Positions 8,235 to 17,253 of a DNA stretch of 64,000 bases are shown in pieces. The notes under the pieces were generated by a model, which did no database searches, was not told where the DNA came from, and worked only from the letters and a program-made list of their open reading frames with translations. How positions within the stretch are numbered: position 1 is the first letter of the stretch; the number at the start of each line of letters is the position of its first letter. Source of the stretch: Clostridia bacterium (lineage in GTDB: Bacteria > Bacillota > Clostridia > Oscillospirales > Acutalibacteraceae); assembly GCA_017481575.1 (NCBI GenBank), contig JAFUPA010000031.1, forward strand, positions 25,004 to 89,003. The letters are read 5' to 3'. The position numbers and the translations under genes were made by a program.

Positions 8235-9587
8235 TTATTTTCGTTTTAGACAAGCCACACATTCTACATTTCCCGTGCGGGGGAACATGTCGACGGGGGT
8301 GGCTTCGGTGACTTCGTAGCCGAAGTTGAGGAAGCGGGCGCAGTCACGTGCGAGGGTTGCGCTGTCGCAAGAGACATAAACCACACGCTCGGGTGCCATT
8401 TTTGACACAGTTTCCAAAAGTGCCTCGTCACAGCCTTTTCGGGGCGGGTCAAGGATTACAACATCGGGCCTTATCCCCTCTTCAAGGAGGATTTCTGCCG
8501 CCTTTGATGCATCTGCACAGATAAACCTTGCGTTTTCAATGCCGTTAAGCTCGGCATTTTTCTTTGCGTTTTCAACCGCCTGCTCAACAATTTCGACACC
8601 GACAAGCTGTTTTGCATCCCTTGCCATTGTCAATCCTATTGTACCTGTACCGCAGTAGAGGTCGATGAGCGTTTCTTTGCCTGTAAGTCCGGCATATTCC
8701 TTTGCTTTATTATAAAGGATTTCTGCTCCGTCGTGGTTGACCTGATAAAACGACAGCGGAGAGATATTGAACTTAAGTCCGCACAGCTCGTCCGTTATAT
8801 AATCCGAGCCGTAAAGCGTTATGCACTCACTGCCGAGTACGACATTTGTGTTCTTGGTGTTCACGTTAAGAATAACGCTTTTGAGTCCGTAAATTTCTGT
8901 TTTCAGCGTTTCAATAAGCTCGTCTGTGAACGGGACATTTCTACCGTTTGCAACAAGACAAACCATAATTTCACCCGTCACAAAGCCTTTACGGATGTAT
9001 ATGTGACGAAGAAGTCCCTTGTAGGCAGTTTCGTCGTATACGCTGATTTTTTTATCTCTTATCCAATCTCGGAAAACATCGACTACCCTCTTGAAATCCT
9101 CTGGCTGAAGTGAGCAGTCTGTACAGTCGATAATGCGGTGTGACATCGGTGCATAAAAACCGATTTGTGCAAAGTTACCGTCCTTACCGACGGGGTACTG
9201 AGCTTTGTTCCTGTAACGTGAGCTTGACGGTGAGCCGATTATCGGCTTCAAATCTATGTCAAGTCCGCCTATGCGTTTGAAATTGTCGGCAACCTGTGTC
9301 TGCTTGATACTGAGCTCGGCATCGTAGCTGATGTGAGCGAAGCAACAGCCGCCGCACTTGTCCGAAACTGAACACTCGGGCTTTATTCTTATGGGTGAAC
9401 GCTGTGTGATTTTTTTGATAATCCCGACGGCATAGGTCTTTTTGACCTTTATGATGTGCGCTATGATGTGGTCACCCGTAACTGCACCACGTACAAAAAC
9501 TGTCATTCCGTTATAGTCACAGACACCGCTGCCCTGTACGGTACAGCTTTTGACTGTTAAAGCTATTTCGTCGTTCTTTTTAAGCAC
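8235..9587 (-). CDS. rlmD: 23S rRNA (uracil-C5)-methyltransferase, RlmD/RlmCD family
   Basis: 450 aa from a GTG at 9587, preceded by AGGCGGTGATA. The open frame extends 61 codons further, but that part is antisense to the FMN riboswitch and its promoter. Domains in order: N-terminal TRAM (about residues 1-60); cysteines of an Fe-S cluster in CSVSDKCGGCCF (about 78-90, with a fourth Cys further on); a central RNA-binding part; SAM-binding motif LIDLYCGTGTIGL; and catalytic segments DPPRKGC and VSCDSATLARD, where the SCD Cys attacks uracil C6. It makes m5U in 23S rRNA. Whether one or two sites are modified, as by Bacillus RlmCD, cannot be told. Confidence 0.9.
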   Translation of the reverse strand: MLKKNDEIALTVKSCTVQGSGVCDYNGMTVFVRGAVTGDHIIAHIIKVKKTYAVGIIKKITQRSPIRIKPECSVSDKCGGCCFAHISYDAELSIKQTQVADNFKRIGGLDIDLKPIIGSPSSSRYRNKAQYPVGKDGNFAQIGFYAPMSHRIIDCTDCSLQPEDFKRVVDVFRDWIRDKKISVYDETAYKGLLRHIYIRKGFVTGEIMVCLVANGRNVPFTDELIETLKTEIYGLKSVILNVNTKNTNVVLGSECITLYGSDYITDELCGLKFNISPLSFYQVNHDGAEILYNKAKEYAGLTGKETLIDLYCGTGTIGLTMARDAKQLVGVEIVEQAVENAKKNAELNGIENARFICADASKAAEILLEEGIRPDVVILDPPRKGCDEALLETVSKMAPERVVYVSCDSATLARDCARFLNFGYEVTEATPVDMFPRTGNVECVACLKRK

Positions 9588-9670
9588 ACTATCACCGCCT
9601 TTCATCACATTAAAATACATTATATCATATTTCTTATTAAAAAGCAATGAAAAAGAACTAACACAATGTA

Positions 9671-9698
9671 TTGACAAATAGCGGGCAGATGCTATAAT
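9671..9698 (+). promoter_or_regulatory. Sigma-A promoter of riboflavin transporter gene
   Basis: Consensus TTGACA (9671-9676) and TATAAT (9693-9698) have a 16-base spacer, just upstream of the FMN riboswitch. Confidence 0.9.
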
Positions 9699-9716
9699 TA
9701 AATCAAGTGAACAGTT

Positions 9717-9838
9717 ATCTTCGGGGCGGGGTGAAATTCCCCACCGACGGTGTTTGGACTTGCAGTCCATAAGCCCGTGAGCATTTGCTGATTTGGTGAG
9801 ATTCCAAAGCCGACGGTATAGTCCGGATGGAAGAAGAT
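9717..9838 (+). promoter_or_regulatory. FMN riboswitch (RFN element)
   Basis: P1 pairs ATCTTC (9717-9722) with GAAGAT (9833-9838). Conserved RFN blocks are visible in order: GGGGCGGGGTGAAATTCCCC, CACCGACGGT, AGCCCGTGAGC, GGTGAGATTCC, AGCCGACGGTATAGTCC, GGATGGAAGAAGAT. FMN binding is expected to favour the terminator at 9855-9882 and shut off ribU. Confidence 0.96.
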
Positions 9839-9854
9839 TTGTATATTACAAACC

Positions 9855-9882
9855 GCCCCGTACATTTTGTATGGGGCTTTTT
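9855..9882 (+). terminator. FMN riboswitch expression-platform terminator
   Basis: GCCCCGTAC pairs with GTATGGGGC (nine pairs, loop ATTTT), followed by five T. It sits between the aptamer and the ribU start. Confidence 0.9.
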
Positions 9883-9923
9883 CGTTGATAACTCTCGCTA
9901 ATAATTTTCAGGAGTTATGAATT

Positions 9924-10535
9924 ATGGGAACAACTGTTAAACGAAACAATGTTAAAACTGTCCGCAAGCTTACCGTTACGGCGATTATGTCCGCTCTTTC
10001 ATTCGCTTTGATGATGATTGATTTTTCTGTGCCGATTATGCCCGCTTTTATCAAATTCGACTTTTCGGAGCTACCTGCGCTCATCACAGCCTTTGCATAC
10101 GGCCCCGGCTACGGCGTGCTTGTTTGTCTTCTGAAAAATGCACTTCATTTGCCTGTAAGCTCAACGCAATTTGTAGGTGAGCTTTCAAACTTCCTTATGG
10201 GTGCGGTTTTCGTTTTTGTTGCAGGTCTTTTTTACAGAATCAAGCGCACAAGAAACTTTGCCTTAATCGGCTCACTTGTCGGCAACCTTGCAATGGCTGT
10301 TGCGTGCTTCTTTGTTAATTACCTTATCACATACCCGATTTATATGGAAATTCTTATCCCCGAGGAGGCAATTCTCGGAATGTATCAGGCAATTCTGCCG
10401 AGCATGGATTCAATCTGGAAATCAATCCTTGTTTTCAACGTTCCGTTCACTTTTGTTAAGGGACTTGCAAGTGTTGGCATAACTTTCCTTATTTACCGCA
10501 AAATTTCGCCCTTGCTTAAAGGTAAAAATGTCTGA
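9924..10535 (+). CDS. ribU: Riboflavin ECF transporter S component RibU
   Basis: 203 aa with five to six hydrophobic segments. The basic N-terminus is followed by VRKLTVTAIMSALSFALMM and an FDFSELPALITAFAYGP motif typical of RibU, the riboflavin-binding S component that docks on the shared ECF module (EcfA, EcfA', EcfT, not in this window). The start is the ATG at 9924 behind AGGAG at 9910-9914. The FMN riboswitch directly upstream gives strong independent support for riboflavin as substrate. Confidence 0.95.
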   Translation: MGTTVKRNNVKTVRKLTVTAIMSALSFALMMIDFSVPIMPAFIKFDFSELPALITAFAYGPGYGVLVCLLKNALHLPVSSTQFVGELSNFLMGAVFVFVAGLFYRIKRTRNFALIGSLVGNLAMAVACFFVNYLITYPIYMEILIPEEAILGMYQAILPSMDSIWKSILVFNVPFTFVKGLASVGITFLIYRKISPLLKGKNV

Positions 10536-10541
10536 TAGGTA

Positions 10542-10570
10542 TTGACATTTTAAATATATTACTATATAAT
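10542..10570 (+). promoter_or_regulatory. Sigma-A promoter of metK
   Basis: TTGACA (10542-10547) and TATAAT (10565-10570) with the ideal 17-base spacer, seven bases after the ribU stop codon. Confidence 0.92.
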
Positions 10571-10600
10571 TCTTTATGCAAATTAAATAACTTTCGACAA

Positions 10601-10693
10601 CTTATTAAGAGTAGCTGAGGGAACAGGCCCGGTGAAGCTCGGCAACCTGCGTTATGCAAGGTGCTAAATCCTGCGGTGTAACCGAAAGATAAG
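10601..10693 (+). promoter_or_regulatory. SAM-I riboswitch (S-box)
   Basis: CTTAT at 10601 pairs with ATAAG at 10689-10693 as P1. The S-box core is present: AAGAGTAGCTGAGGGAACAG, GGCCCGGTGAAGCTCGGCAACC, then AAGGTGCTAAATCCTGC. It precedes metK, the SAM synthetase gene, so SAM is expected to repress its own synthesis through the terminator at 10702-10729. Confidence 0.96.
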
Positions 10694-10701
10694 GTATTTA
10701 T

Positions 10702-10729
10702 GCTCTCGGTTTGTGCCGAGAGCTTTTTT
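10702..10729 (+). terminator. SAM riboswitch expression-platform terminator
   Basis: GCTCTCGG (10702-10709) pairs with CCGAGAGC (10716-10723), followed by six T. Confidence 0.92.
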
Positions 10730-10766
10730 AGTTTTTGAAAGAATAATCAAAATGGAGGACTTTAAA

Positions 10767-11945
10767 ATGGCAAGACATCTTTTTTCATCAGAGTCAGTAA
10801 CAAAGGGACATCCCGATAAAATCTGTGACCAGATTTCAGATGCAGTGCTTGACGCAATTATGGCACAGGACCCGAACGGCAGAGTTGCTTGTGAGACATG
10901 CTGTACAACAGGTATGGTTCTTATTATGGGTGAGATTTCAACTTCAGCTAACATCGACATTCCTGCAATCGCTCGTAAGGTAATCTGCGACATCGGTTAC
11001 GACAGCGCAGAAAAAGGCTTTGACGGTAACACCTGTGCAATCCTTACCTCACTTGACAAGCAGTCAGGCGACATCGCAATGGGTGTTGACGCATCTTTTG
11101 AGCTCAAGGGCGGTGCAGAAGACAAGTACAATCTTCACGGTGCAGGCGACCAGGGTATGATGTTCGGTTACGCTTGTGACGAAACACCCGAGCTTATGCC
11201 GATGCCGATTTCACTTGCACACAAGCTTGCATTAAAGCTCACAGAAGAGAGAGAGAACGGCAACCTCGGTTACCTTCGTGCAGACGGCAAGACACAGGTT
11301 ACTGTTGAGTATGACGACGACAAGGTTGTAAGAATTGATGCAATCGTTGTTTCTTCACAGCACAGCGCTGACGTTGAGCTCGACAAAATCCGTAAAGATG
11401 TTATCGAACTTGTTATCAAGCCGACAATTGATGCAAGCCTTATTGACGAGAACACAAAGATTTATGTAAACCCGACCGGCAGATTTGTAACAGGCGGCCC
11501 GCAGGGTGACTCAGGTCTTACAGGACGTAAGATTATCGTTGACACTTACGGCGGATATTCACGTCACGGCGGCGGTGCTTTCAGCGGTAAGGACCCGACA
11601 AAGGTTGACCGTTCAGCAGCATATATGTGCCGTTACATTGCAAAGAACATTGTTGCCGCAGGTCTTGCAAAGAAGTGTGAGGTTCAGCTTGCTTATGCAA
11701 TCGGCGTTGCAAAGCCCGTTTCGGTTATGGTTGACACATTCGGCACAGGCACAGTTTCAAACACAGAGCTTGCAGATGCAGTTAACAAGGTGTTTGATAT
11801 GAGACCTGCCGCAATCATCGACAGCCTCGACCTTCGCCGACCGATATATCAGCAGACAGCAGCTTACGGTCACATGGGCAGAACTGATATCGACCTTCCG
11901 TGGGAGAAAACAGATAAGGTTGACGCACTTAAAGCGGCGCTTTAA
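10767..11945 (+). CDS. metK: S-adenosylmethionine synthetase
   Basis: 392 aa, the usual length. It makes SAM from methionine and ATP. The start is the ATG at 10767, since the GGAGG at 10754-10758 is placed for it; an ATG five codons earlier lies within that site. Family signatures include [20 protein letters not shown] at the N-terminus (His-Pro-Asp-Lys for ATP and metal), [12 protein letters not shown] in the middle, and [19 protein letters not shown] with the phosphate-binding lysines. Expression is governed by the SAM-I riboswitch just upstream. The gene ends with its own terminator. Confidence 0.98.
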   Translation: MARHLFSSESVTKGHPDKICDQISDAVLDAIMAQDPNGRVACETCCTTGMVLIMGEISTSANIDIPAIARKVICDIGYDSAEKGFDGNTCAILTSLDKQSGDIAMGVDASFELKGGAEDKYNLHGAGDQGMMFGYACDETPELMPMPISLAHKLALKLTEERENGNLGYLRADGKTQVTVEYDDDKVVRIDAIVVSSQHSADVELDKIRKDVIELVIKPTIDASLIDENTKIYVNPTGRFVTGGPQGDSGLTGRKIIVDTYGGYSRHGGGAFSGKDPTKVDRSAAYMCRYIAKNIVAAGLAKKCEVQLAYAIGVAKPVSVMVDTFGTGTVSNTELADAVNKVFDMRPAAIIDSLDLRRPIYQQTAAYGHMGRTDIDLPWEKTDKVDALKAAL

Positions 11946-11962
11946 TAGCTAAAATTAAAAGA

Positions 11963-11998
11963 GGAGGCACTTTCGACAGAAAGTTGCCTCCATTTTTA
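11963..11998 (+). terminator. Intrinsic terminator after metK
   Basis: GGAGGC (11963-11968) and CTTTC pair with GAAAG and GCCTCC (11986-11991), followed by ATTTTT. Confidence 0.88.
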
Positions 11999-12000
11999 AT

Positions 12001-12089
12001 GCTAATTTGTCGCAATGCGACAGCTAAATTATGCTACGCATAGCTAAATTAAATTCGCCACAGCGTGCCGCAGGCAAATTTAGCTTTTT
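12001..12089. repeat. Hairpin array with GCTAAATT linkers
   Basis: Small palindromes are separated by a constant linker. GCTAAT at 12001; TGTCGC-AAT-GCGACA (12008-12022); GCTAAATT (12023-12030); ATGC-TAC-GCAT (12031-12041); GCTAAATT (12043-12050); then a longer segment with further short palindromes closed by the linker complement AATTTAGC (12077-12084) and five T. The outer linker pair could also form a terminator-like stem. It is non-coding and sits between metK and the HAD gene. Confidence 0.7.
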
Positions 12090-12094
12090 ATTGT

Positions 12095-12123
12095 TTGCAT
12101 TTATTTATAATCTGATGTATAAT
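12095..12123 (+). promoter_or_regulatory. Sigma-A promoter of HAD-mfd genes
   Basis: TTGCAT (12095-12100) and TATAAT (12118-12123) with a 17-base spacer, about 26 bases before the HAD start codon. Confidence 0.75.
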
Positions 12124-12148
12124 AAAATATTGCACGGAGGTGGAATGT

Positions 12149-12760
12149 ATGGCAATTACAACAATAGTTTTTGATATGGGCGGTGTGCTTATTGACTTTG
12201 ATGTAAAGCGCAGTCTTTCGACACATTTCGACGAAAAATATCACGGCCTTATTAATGAAAAAACCTTTGCTTCTCAAGAGTGGAAGCTTATGGATAAAGG
12301 TGACTACGAGGTTGAGGAAGCCATAGAAATTATGTGCAGGGATTTGCCTGCCGAGCTTCACGACGAGGTCAGCAAAATGATTCTTGACCACGAGGGTGAA
12401 ATGCCTCCGATTAAAGAGATGTATCCGATTGTCAAAGCCTTACACGAAAAGGGATATAAAATTTATCTGCTTTCAAACTGTCCTATGTGGTTTGATGATT
12501 TTAAAAAAAGTGTGCCTGCTTTTGACTTTTTCGACGGATTTATCATCTCTGCCAAGTATAATTTAATTAAACCCGAAAAAGAGATTTACGAGGTTTTGTT
12601 CAGGGAATTTGATTTAAAGCCCGAGGAGTGCTTTTTTATTGACGATTCCCCTGCTAACATTGAAACGGCAAAAAATCTCGGTATGCTCGGGCATTGCTTT
12701 AACGATAAAGACACAGTCAGACTTACTGCCGCATTTAAAAATGCAGGTGTAGAAATTTAA
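12149..12760 (+). CDS. HAD-superfamily (subfamily IA) phosphatase
   Basis: 203 aa. Motif I is FDMGGVLIDFD, where the first Asp is the nucleophile and Gly replaces the usual second Asp, as in YihX-like sugar phosphatases. Motif II is LLSNCP, motif III uses the Lys in LIKPEKEIYE, and motif IV is FIDDSPANI. A helical cap lies between motifs I and II (about residues 15-85). The start is the ATG at 12149 behind GGAGG. It is followed by mfd after 10 bases, so probably co-transcribed. The physiological substrate is not identifiable. Confidence 0.87.
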   Translation: MAITTIVFDMGGVLIDFDVKRSLSTHFDEKYHGLINEKTFASQEWKLMDKGDYEVEEAIEIMCRDLPAELHDEVSKMILDHEGEMPPIKEMYPIVKALHEKGYKIYLLSNCPMWFDDFKKSVPAFDFFDGFIISAKYNLIKPEKEIYEVLFREFDLKPEECFFIDDSPANIETAKNLGMLGHCFNDKDTVRLTAAFKNAGVEI

Positions 12761-12770
12761 AGGAGCTTAT

Positions 12771-15700
12771 ATGTCCTGTTTTACCAAAGCTCTGAAGGGC
12801 TTAAATGAATATCGGTCAATTATCTATGACCTTAACAACCGACGTCTCCCTGCAGGAGTTGTCGGTCTTTCGGCTATACACAAGGCGCACGTTATCTCTG
12901 CCGCTTGTGAGGATTTGTCGCCGCATCGTGCAATCATCATCACACCCGACGAGGCTCAGGCTTCAAAGCTTTGCAAGGATTTAAACGCATTCGGCTGTGA
13001 TGCACTGCTTTTCCCTGCCGGAGACATCACGCTTCGTCCCGATAACGTAAAATCCCGTGAATACGAGCACAGGCGCTTAAGCGTGCTCGGCAACCTTGTT
13101 GACGGCAAGGTGCGTGCGGTTGTCTGCTCGGTTGAGGCGGCATTGCAGTATACAATTCCTCCCGAGGAGCTTATTGCGAAGCGTATTACGCTGAACGTCG
13201 ATGAGGAAATCAAGCAAGACGACCTTGTTGAGATACTCATAAATGCAGGCTACACCCGAAGCACACAGGTTGACGGCTCGGGTCAGTTTGCCGTGCGTGG
13301 CGGAATTATCGACATCTTCTCTCCCGACTGCGAAAACCCGTACAGAATTGAATTCTGGGGTGACAGCATCGACTGTCTTTCGACCTTTGAGGTTGAGAGT
13401 CAGCGCAGAATTGACTCGACACGCACAATCACAATTACACCGACAAACGAAATCTGCTGTAGCCCTGCAAGGCTTGCGGAGTTGCTTGAGGATTTTATAA
13501 AAAATGCACGTGGTAAGGGAACAAACAAGGTTAAAGACAGCATAAAGCTTGACCTTGAAAAGCTCGAGGGTGGCATCAATCTGCCGAACATTGACAGATA
13601 TATGCCGCTCATTTATCCCTGTCCGGCTACAATTTTTGATTACATTGAACAGCCTCTTGTTTTTATAACGGAGAGTTTTTCTGTCAAGGAGTCTGCCAAC
13701 GCTTGCCTTAAGATTTTCCACGAGGACCTGAAGGCTTATCTTGAAGACGGAATAATCTGCAACGGACTTGATACTTATATGATGGAGTTTTCCGAGCTTC
13801 TGACACTTTATGAGGATTTGGGAGCAATCTACCTTGACAATATGACCCGTGGCTCTTTTGACACGCCTGTCAAGAGTCTTGTTACCTTTAACGCAAAGCA
13901 GTTCAGCCCGTGGAGCGGCTCGCTCTCTGTACTGATTGACGATATCCGCCCCGTTTACGGCAAAAAGGGAAATGCAGTTTTTGTTGTTGCAGGCACAGAA
14001 AAATCTGCAAGTGCACTTGCATCTGACCTTGAAAACGAGGGCATTTCCGCAATGTATCTCCCCTCGCCTCCCGACGAATGTATCCCCGGCAAGGTAATTG
14101 TTCTGCCCGGCGGATTTTCCGCAGGCTTTGAATATCCCGATGCTAAGCTGACAGTTATAACCTACGGCAGCAGGGCGGCTTTACCCGTTAAAAGGGCAAG
14201 CAAAAAGGTTAAAAAAGCCAATATGTTCAACTCCCTTGAGGATTTGCACAAGGGTGATTACATCGTACACACCGCTCACGGTATCGGTCTTTTTGACGGC
14301 ATAACAAGCCTTGAAGCTGACGGCAAAATCAAGGATTATATTAAAATAAAATACGACAAAGGCGATGTGCTTTATGTACCCGTCACACAGCTTGACCAGG
14401 TTTCAAAGTACATCGGTGCAAAGAGTGAAAACGGTACAGTCAAGCTGAACAAGCTCGGCGGCAAGGAGTGGCAGAAAACACGCACAAGAGTGCGCAGTGC
14501 CGTCAAGGACATTGCAAAAGAGCTTATTGACCTTTACGCAAAAAGAACGCAGATTAAGGGTCACGCATTCTCGCCCGACATTGATATGCAAAACGACTTT
14601 GAGCGCAGATTTGAGTTTGACGAAACCGAAGACCAGCTCAGGTGCATTTACGAAATCAAAGAGGATATGGAAAAGCCGTACCCGATGGACAGACTGCTTT
14701 GCGGTGACGTCGGCTTCGGCAAGACCGAGGTTGCATTGCGTGCCGCTTTCAAGTGTGTTGCAGACGGCTTGCAGGTTGCAATTCTTGTGCCGACAACTAT
14801 CCTCGCCTTACAGCATTACCAGACAATCCGCAAGCGTTTTGAGGGCTTCCCGATTGAGGCACAGATGATTTCCCGCTTTGTGCCTGCCGCACAGCAGAAA
14901 AAGATAAAGGAAGACCTGAAATCGGGCTTTGTTGACATCATCGTCGGCACTCACCGCTTAATTTCAAAGGATATTCAGTTCCGCAAGCTCGGACTTATCA
15001 TTGTTGACGAGGAACAGCGTTTCGGCGTTGCACAGAAAGAGAAGCTCAAAGAGAATTATCCCGACATTGACGTGCTGACCTTGAGTGCGACACCCATTCC
15101 CCGAACGCTGAATATGGCTATGTCGGGCATTCGTGATATGTCAATTCTCGAAGAAGCACCGCACGACAGACACCCCGTGCAAACTTACGTTATTGAATAC
15201 AACTTTGAGGTAATTTTGCAGGCAATTCAGTCAGAGCTTCGCCGTGGCGGTCAGGTTTATTACCTGCACAACCGAACGGAAACAATTGAAAGAGCTGCCT
15301 CCAAAATAAAAGAATTCCTCCCCGACCACACGGTCGCCGTTGCACACGGACAGATGTCCGAGGACCAGTTGAGTGAAATCTGGAGACGGCTTCTTGAGGG
15401 AGAAATTGACGTGCTTGTCTGCACAACGATTATCGAAACAGGTGTTGACGTACCGAACGTTAACACGATTATTATTGAGGACGCTGACAGGCTCGGACTT
15501 GCACAGCTTCACCAGATAAGAGGCCGTGTAGGACGTTCCGCAAGACGTGCCAGTGCTTACCTTACATTCAGACGTGGCAAGGAGTTGAGCGAGGTTGCCG
15601 CAAAGAGGCTGACGGCAATCCGTGAATATACCGAATTCGGCTCAGGCTTCCACATTGCTATGCGTGACCTTGAAATCCGTGGTGCGGGCAACATTCTCGG

Positions 15701-16244
15701 CGCACAGCAGCACGGCCATATGGAAGCAGTCGGCTATGATATGTACCTTAAAATGCTTGAACAGGCAGTCAGCGAGGAAAAGGGTGAAATACCTGCAATT
15801 CCCGAAAAGGAATGTCTTATTGACCTGCCGATTGATGCGCATATCCCCGGCGATTACATTGAAAATGTGCCGCACAAATTAAAAATGTACCGCCGCATTG
15901 CGGACATCAAAACCGAAGAGGATGCCGATGATGTTATCGACGAGCTTATCGACCGCTTTGGTGAGCCGCCGCCGTGCGTAATGGGACTTATCACGGTTTC
16001 GCTTCTGCGTAATTCCGCATTAAAGCAGGGAGTTTACGAAATCGGCAGAACAGGCAACAGCGTGAAGCTGTTTATCGAAAACCTGCAAATGGAAAAGATT
16101 TCGATGCTTGCAAAATATATGCCGGGACGCATTACGGTTTCCGCCGCAGGCAAGCCGCATATCGCCGTTAAGGTGAACTCGGGCGAAGACCAATTGACGA
16201 TTATCCGCAAGGCACTTGACCTTATGGCAAGGACAGATGAATAA
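12771..16244 (+). CDS. mfd: Transcription-repair coupling factor Mfd
   Basis: 1157 aa, the normal length. It releases RNA polymerase stalled at DNA lesions and recruits UvrA. Order: UvrB-like N-terminal modules (about residues 1-340); RNA polymerase interaction domain beginning near LHKGDYIVHTAHGIGLF (about residue 490); RecG-like translocase with Walker A GDVGFGKTEVA (about 645), Walker B DEEQRFG (about 745) and motif III LSATPIPRTLNMAM; helicase C motifs including QLHQIRGRVGRS; and a C-terminal TRCF domain. The start is the ATG at 12771 after AAAGGAGCTTAT. Confidence 0.98.
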   Translation: MSCFTKALKGLNEYRSIIYDLNNRRLPAGVVGLSAIHKAHVISAACEDLSPHRAIIITPDEAQASKLCKDLNAFGCDALLFPAGDITLRPDNVKSREYEHRRLSVLGNLVDGKVRAVVCSVEAALQYTIPPEELIAKRITLNVDEEIKQDDLVEILINAGYTRSTQVDGSGQFAVRGGIIDIFSPDCENPYRIEFWGDSIDCLSTFEVESQRRIDSTRTITITPTNEICCSPARLAELLEDFIKNARGKGTNKVKDSIKLDLEKLEGGINLPNIDRYMPLIYPCPATIFDYIEQPLVFITESFSVKESANACLKIFHEDLKAYLEDGIICNGLDTYMMEFSELLTLYEDLGAIYLDNMTRGSFDTPVKSLVTFNAKQFSPWSGSLSVLIDDIRPVYGKKGNAVFVVAGTEKSASALASDLENEGISAMYLPSPPDECIPGKVIVLPGGFSAGFEYPDAKLTVITYGSRAALPVKRASKKVKKANMFNSLEDLHKGDYIVHTAHGIGLFDGITSLEADGKIKDYIKIKYDKGDVLYVPVTQLDQVSKYIGAKSENGTVKLNKLGGKEWQKTRTRVRSAVKDIAKELIDLYAKRTQIKGHAFSPDIDMQNDFERRFEFDETEDQLRCIYEIKEDMEKPYPMDRLLCGDVGFGKTEVALRAAFKCVADGLQVAILVPTTILALQHYQTIRKRFEGFPIEAQMISRFVPAAQQKKIKEDLKSGFVDIIVGTHRLISKDIQFRKLGLIIVDEEQRFGVAQKEKLKENYPDIDVLTLSATPIPRTLNMAMSGIRDMSILEEAPHDRHPVQTYVIEYNFEVILQAIQSELRRGGQVYYLHNRTETIERAASKIKEFLPDHTVAVAHGQMSEDQLSEIWRRLLEGEIDVLVCTTIIETGVDVPNVNTIIIEDADRLGLAQLHQIRGRVGRSARRASAYLTFRRGKELSEVAAKRLTAIREYTEFGSGFHIAMRDLEIRGAGNILGAQQHGHMEAVGYDMYLKMLEQAVSEEKGEIPAIPEKECLIDLPIDAHIPGDYIENVPHKLKMYRRIADIKTEEDADDVIDELIDRFGEPPPCVMGLITVSLLRNSALKQGVYEIGRTGNSVKLFIENLQMEKISMLAKYMPGRITVSAAGKPHIAVKVNSGEDQLTIIRKALDLMARTDE

Positions 16245-16260
16245 AGCAGAATAAAATTCA

Positions 16261-16292
16261 AGCCGTAGCAGGTCAAAAGTCTTGCTACGGCT
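16261..16292 (+). terminator. Weak terminator-like hairpin after mfd
   Basis: AGCCGTAGCA (16261-16270) pairs with TGCTACGGCT (16283-16292). Only a short T-poor tail follows, so termination may be inefficient. Confidence 0.55.
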
Positions 16293-16341
16293 TTGATTGT
16301 CTTGAGTTGTGGGTGAAAATATAGAAATCACCTATGTATTT

Positions 16342-16662
16342 TTATTCTTTAGAATACCATTCAGATGTTTTGAATTTTTGCGGTATATCGTCCTCAAACG
16401 GACAGTCAAATCCCAATTCTTCCAAAAGCTCAAACCACTCATCACGCTTACTTTCAGGCAATTCTTTTCCACACCAAGGACAATATTCTATCAAAATATA
16501 TGAGGAAGCTCTTCCGTTTTCTCCGTCGTGAATTGGAATTCCATATTCGTTAAATTTTGAAGAATAATATATAACTTTATTATTTATATCGCCCTCAACA
16601 GTTGGAATAATCTGATCAACATTATACACATTGTTCTTCATATCTTCGCAACAAAATTCCAC
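16342..16662 (-). CDS. Small protein with CCEDM and CPWCG cysteine motifs (DUF6980-like)
   Basis: About 106 aa if read from the GTG at 16662, six bases past a GAGG; the open frame runs to an ATG at 16701 without a clear ribosome binding site. An N-terminal EFCCEDM and a central EYCPWCGKELPESKRDEWF could bind a metal in a zinc-ribbon manner. A DDIPQKFKTSEW stretch closes the protein. The pattern recalls the DUF6980 family, from memory only. Function unknown. It stands alone, on the strand opposite mfd. Confidence 0.6.
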   Translation of the reverse strand: MEFCCEDMKNNVYNVDQIIPTVEGDINNKVIYYSSKFNEYGIPIHDGENGRASSYILIEYCPWCGKELPESKRDEWFELLEELGFDCPFEDDIPQKFKTSEWYSKE

Positions 16663-16739
16663 CACAATCCTCTTCTTTCCTAAATATCGAACGTTACACA
16701 CATGATCATCTATTATCTAAACGCAACAGAGTTATATAT

Positions 16740-17201
16740 ATCCGTTATGGTAGCATATCCACCAATGCCTGCACCCTCTGAATGTTTATCCTTTTTTCTA
16801 CCTATAAGCAATGCGGATAGAGTTCAAGTGTGATAAATGTAATCATTTTTTCGATTATATCATAGCAGTTTTTTGTTGTCAAATCGCTTGATTGTTTATC
16901 AATTCGGGACGTCGAAGGCGCCGTCCCCTACCGATTGGATAAAACTTGTAACCACATCAACAAATTGGGGGTTGTAGATATCTTTGATTTTTATAAAACT
17001 GATTGTAGCCGTTACCTCCATCTGACGAGGGAGGTGGATTTTGCGAAGCAAAAGACGGAGGGAGAGATAGCAAAAGCCTTGACTACCCCTCAGGCTTGCC
17101 TTCGGCAAGCCAGCTCCCCTGACAAGGGGCGCTTCCTCTCAATCCAAGTTTACAGCAAAAGATAATCTCCACGACAAATTTAAATTTGTCCCATACAGGC
17201 G
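16740..17201. repeat. Gene-free region with dispersed palindromic repeats
   Basis: No credible gene. Visible elements are: GGGACG-N10-CGTCCC (16906-16927); a block with CCTCC/GGAGG arms around 17015-17065 holding TTTTGC-GAA-GCAAAA (17039-17053); GGCTTGCC-TTC-GGCAAGCC (17093-17111); a CCCCT/AGGGG pair at about 17116-17130; and the palindrome GACAAATTTAAATTTGTC (17173-17190). The CCTCC/GGAGG block resembles the elements at 42400-42556 and 50433-50480. Bases 16740-16900 hold nothing I recognise. Confidence 0.6.
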
Positions 17202-17237
17202 AAAAGGCTTATGATGAGTTTTCATCATAAGCCTTTT
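17202..17237 (-). terminator. Terminator after secreted phosphoesterase gene
   Basis: AAAAGGCTTATGATGA (17202-17217) pairs perfectly with TCATCATAAGCCTTTT (17222-17237); four T end the minus-strand reading. Confidence 0.82.
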
Positions 17238-17253
17238 ATTGTTATTCTAAATT

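Noticed and set aside
9588-9770. Upstream extension of the rRNA methyltransferase frame by 61 codons
   Set aside because: It is antisense to the FMN riboswitch and ribU promoter; a GTG with a good ribosome binding site is present at 9587.
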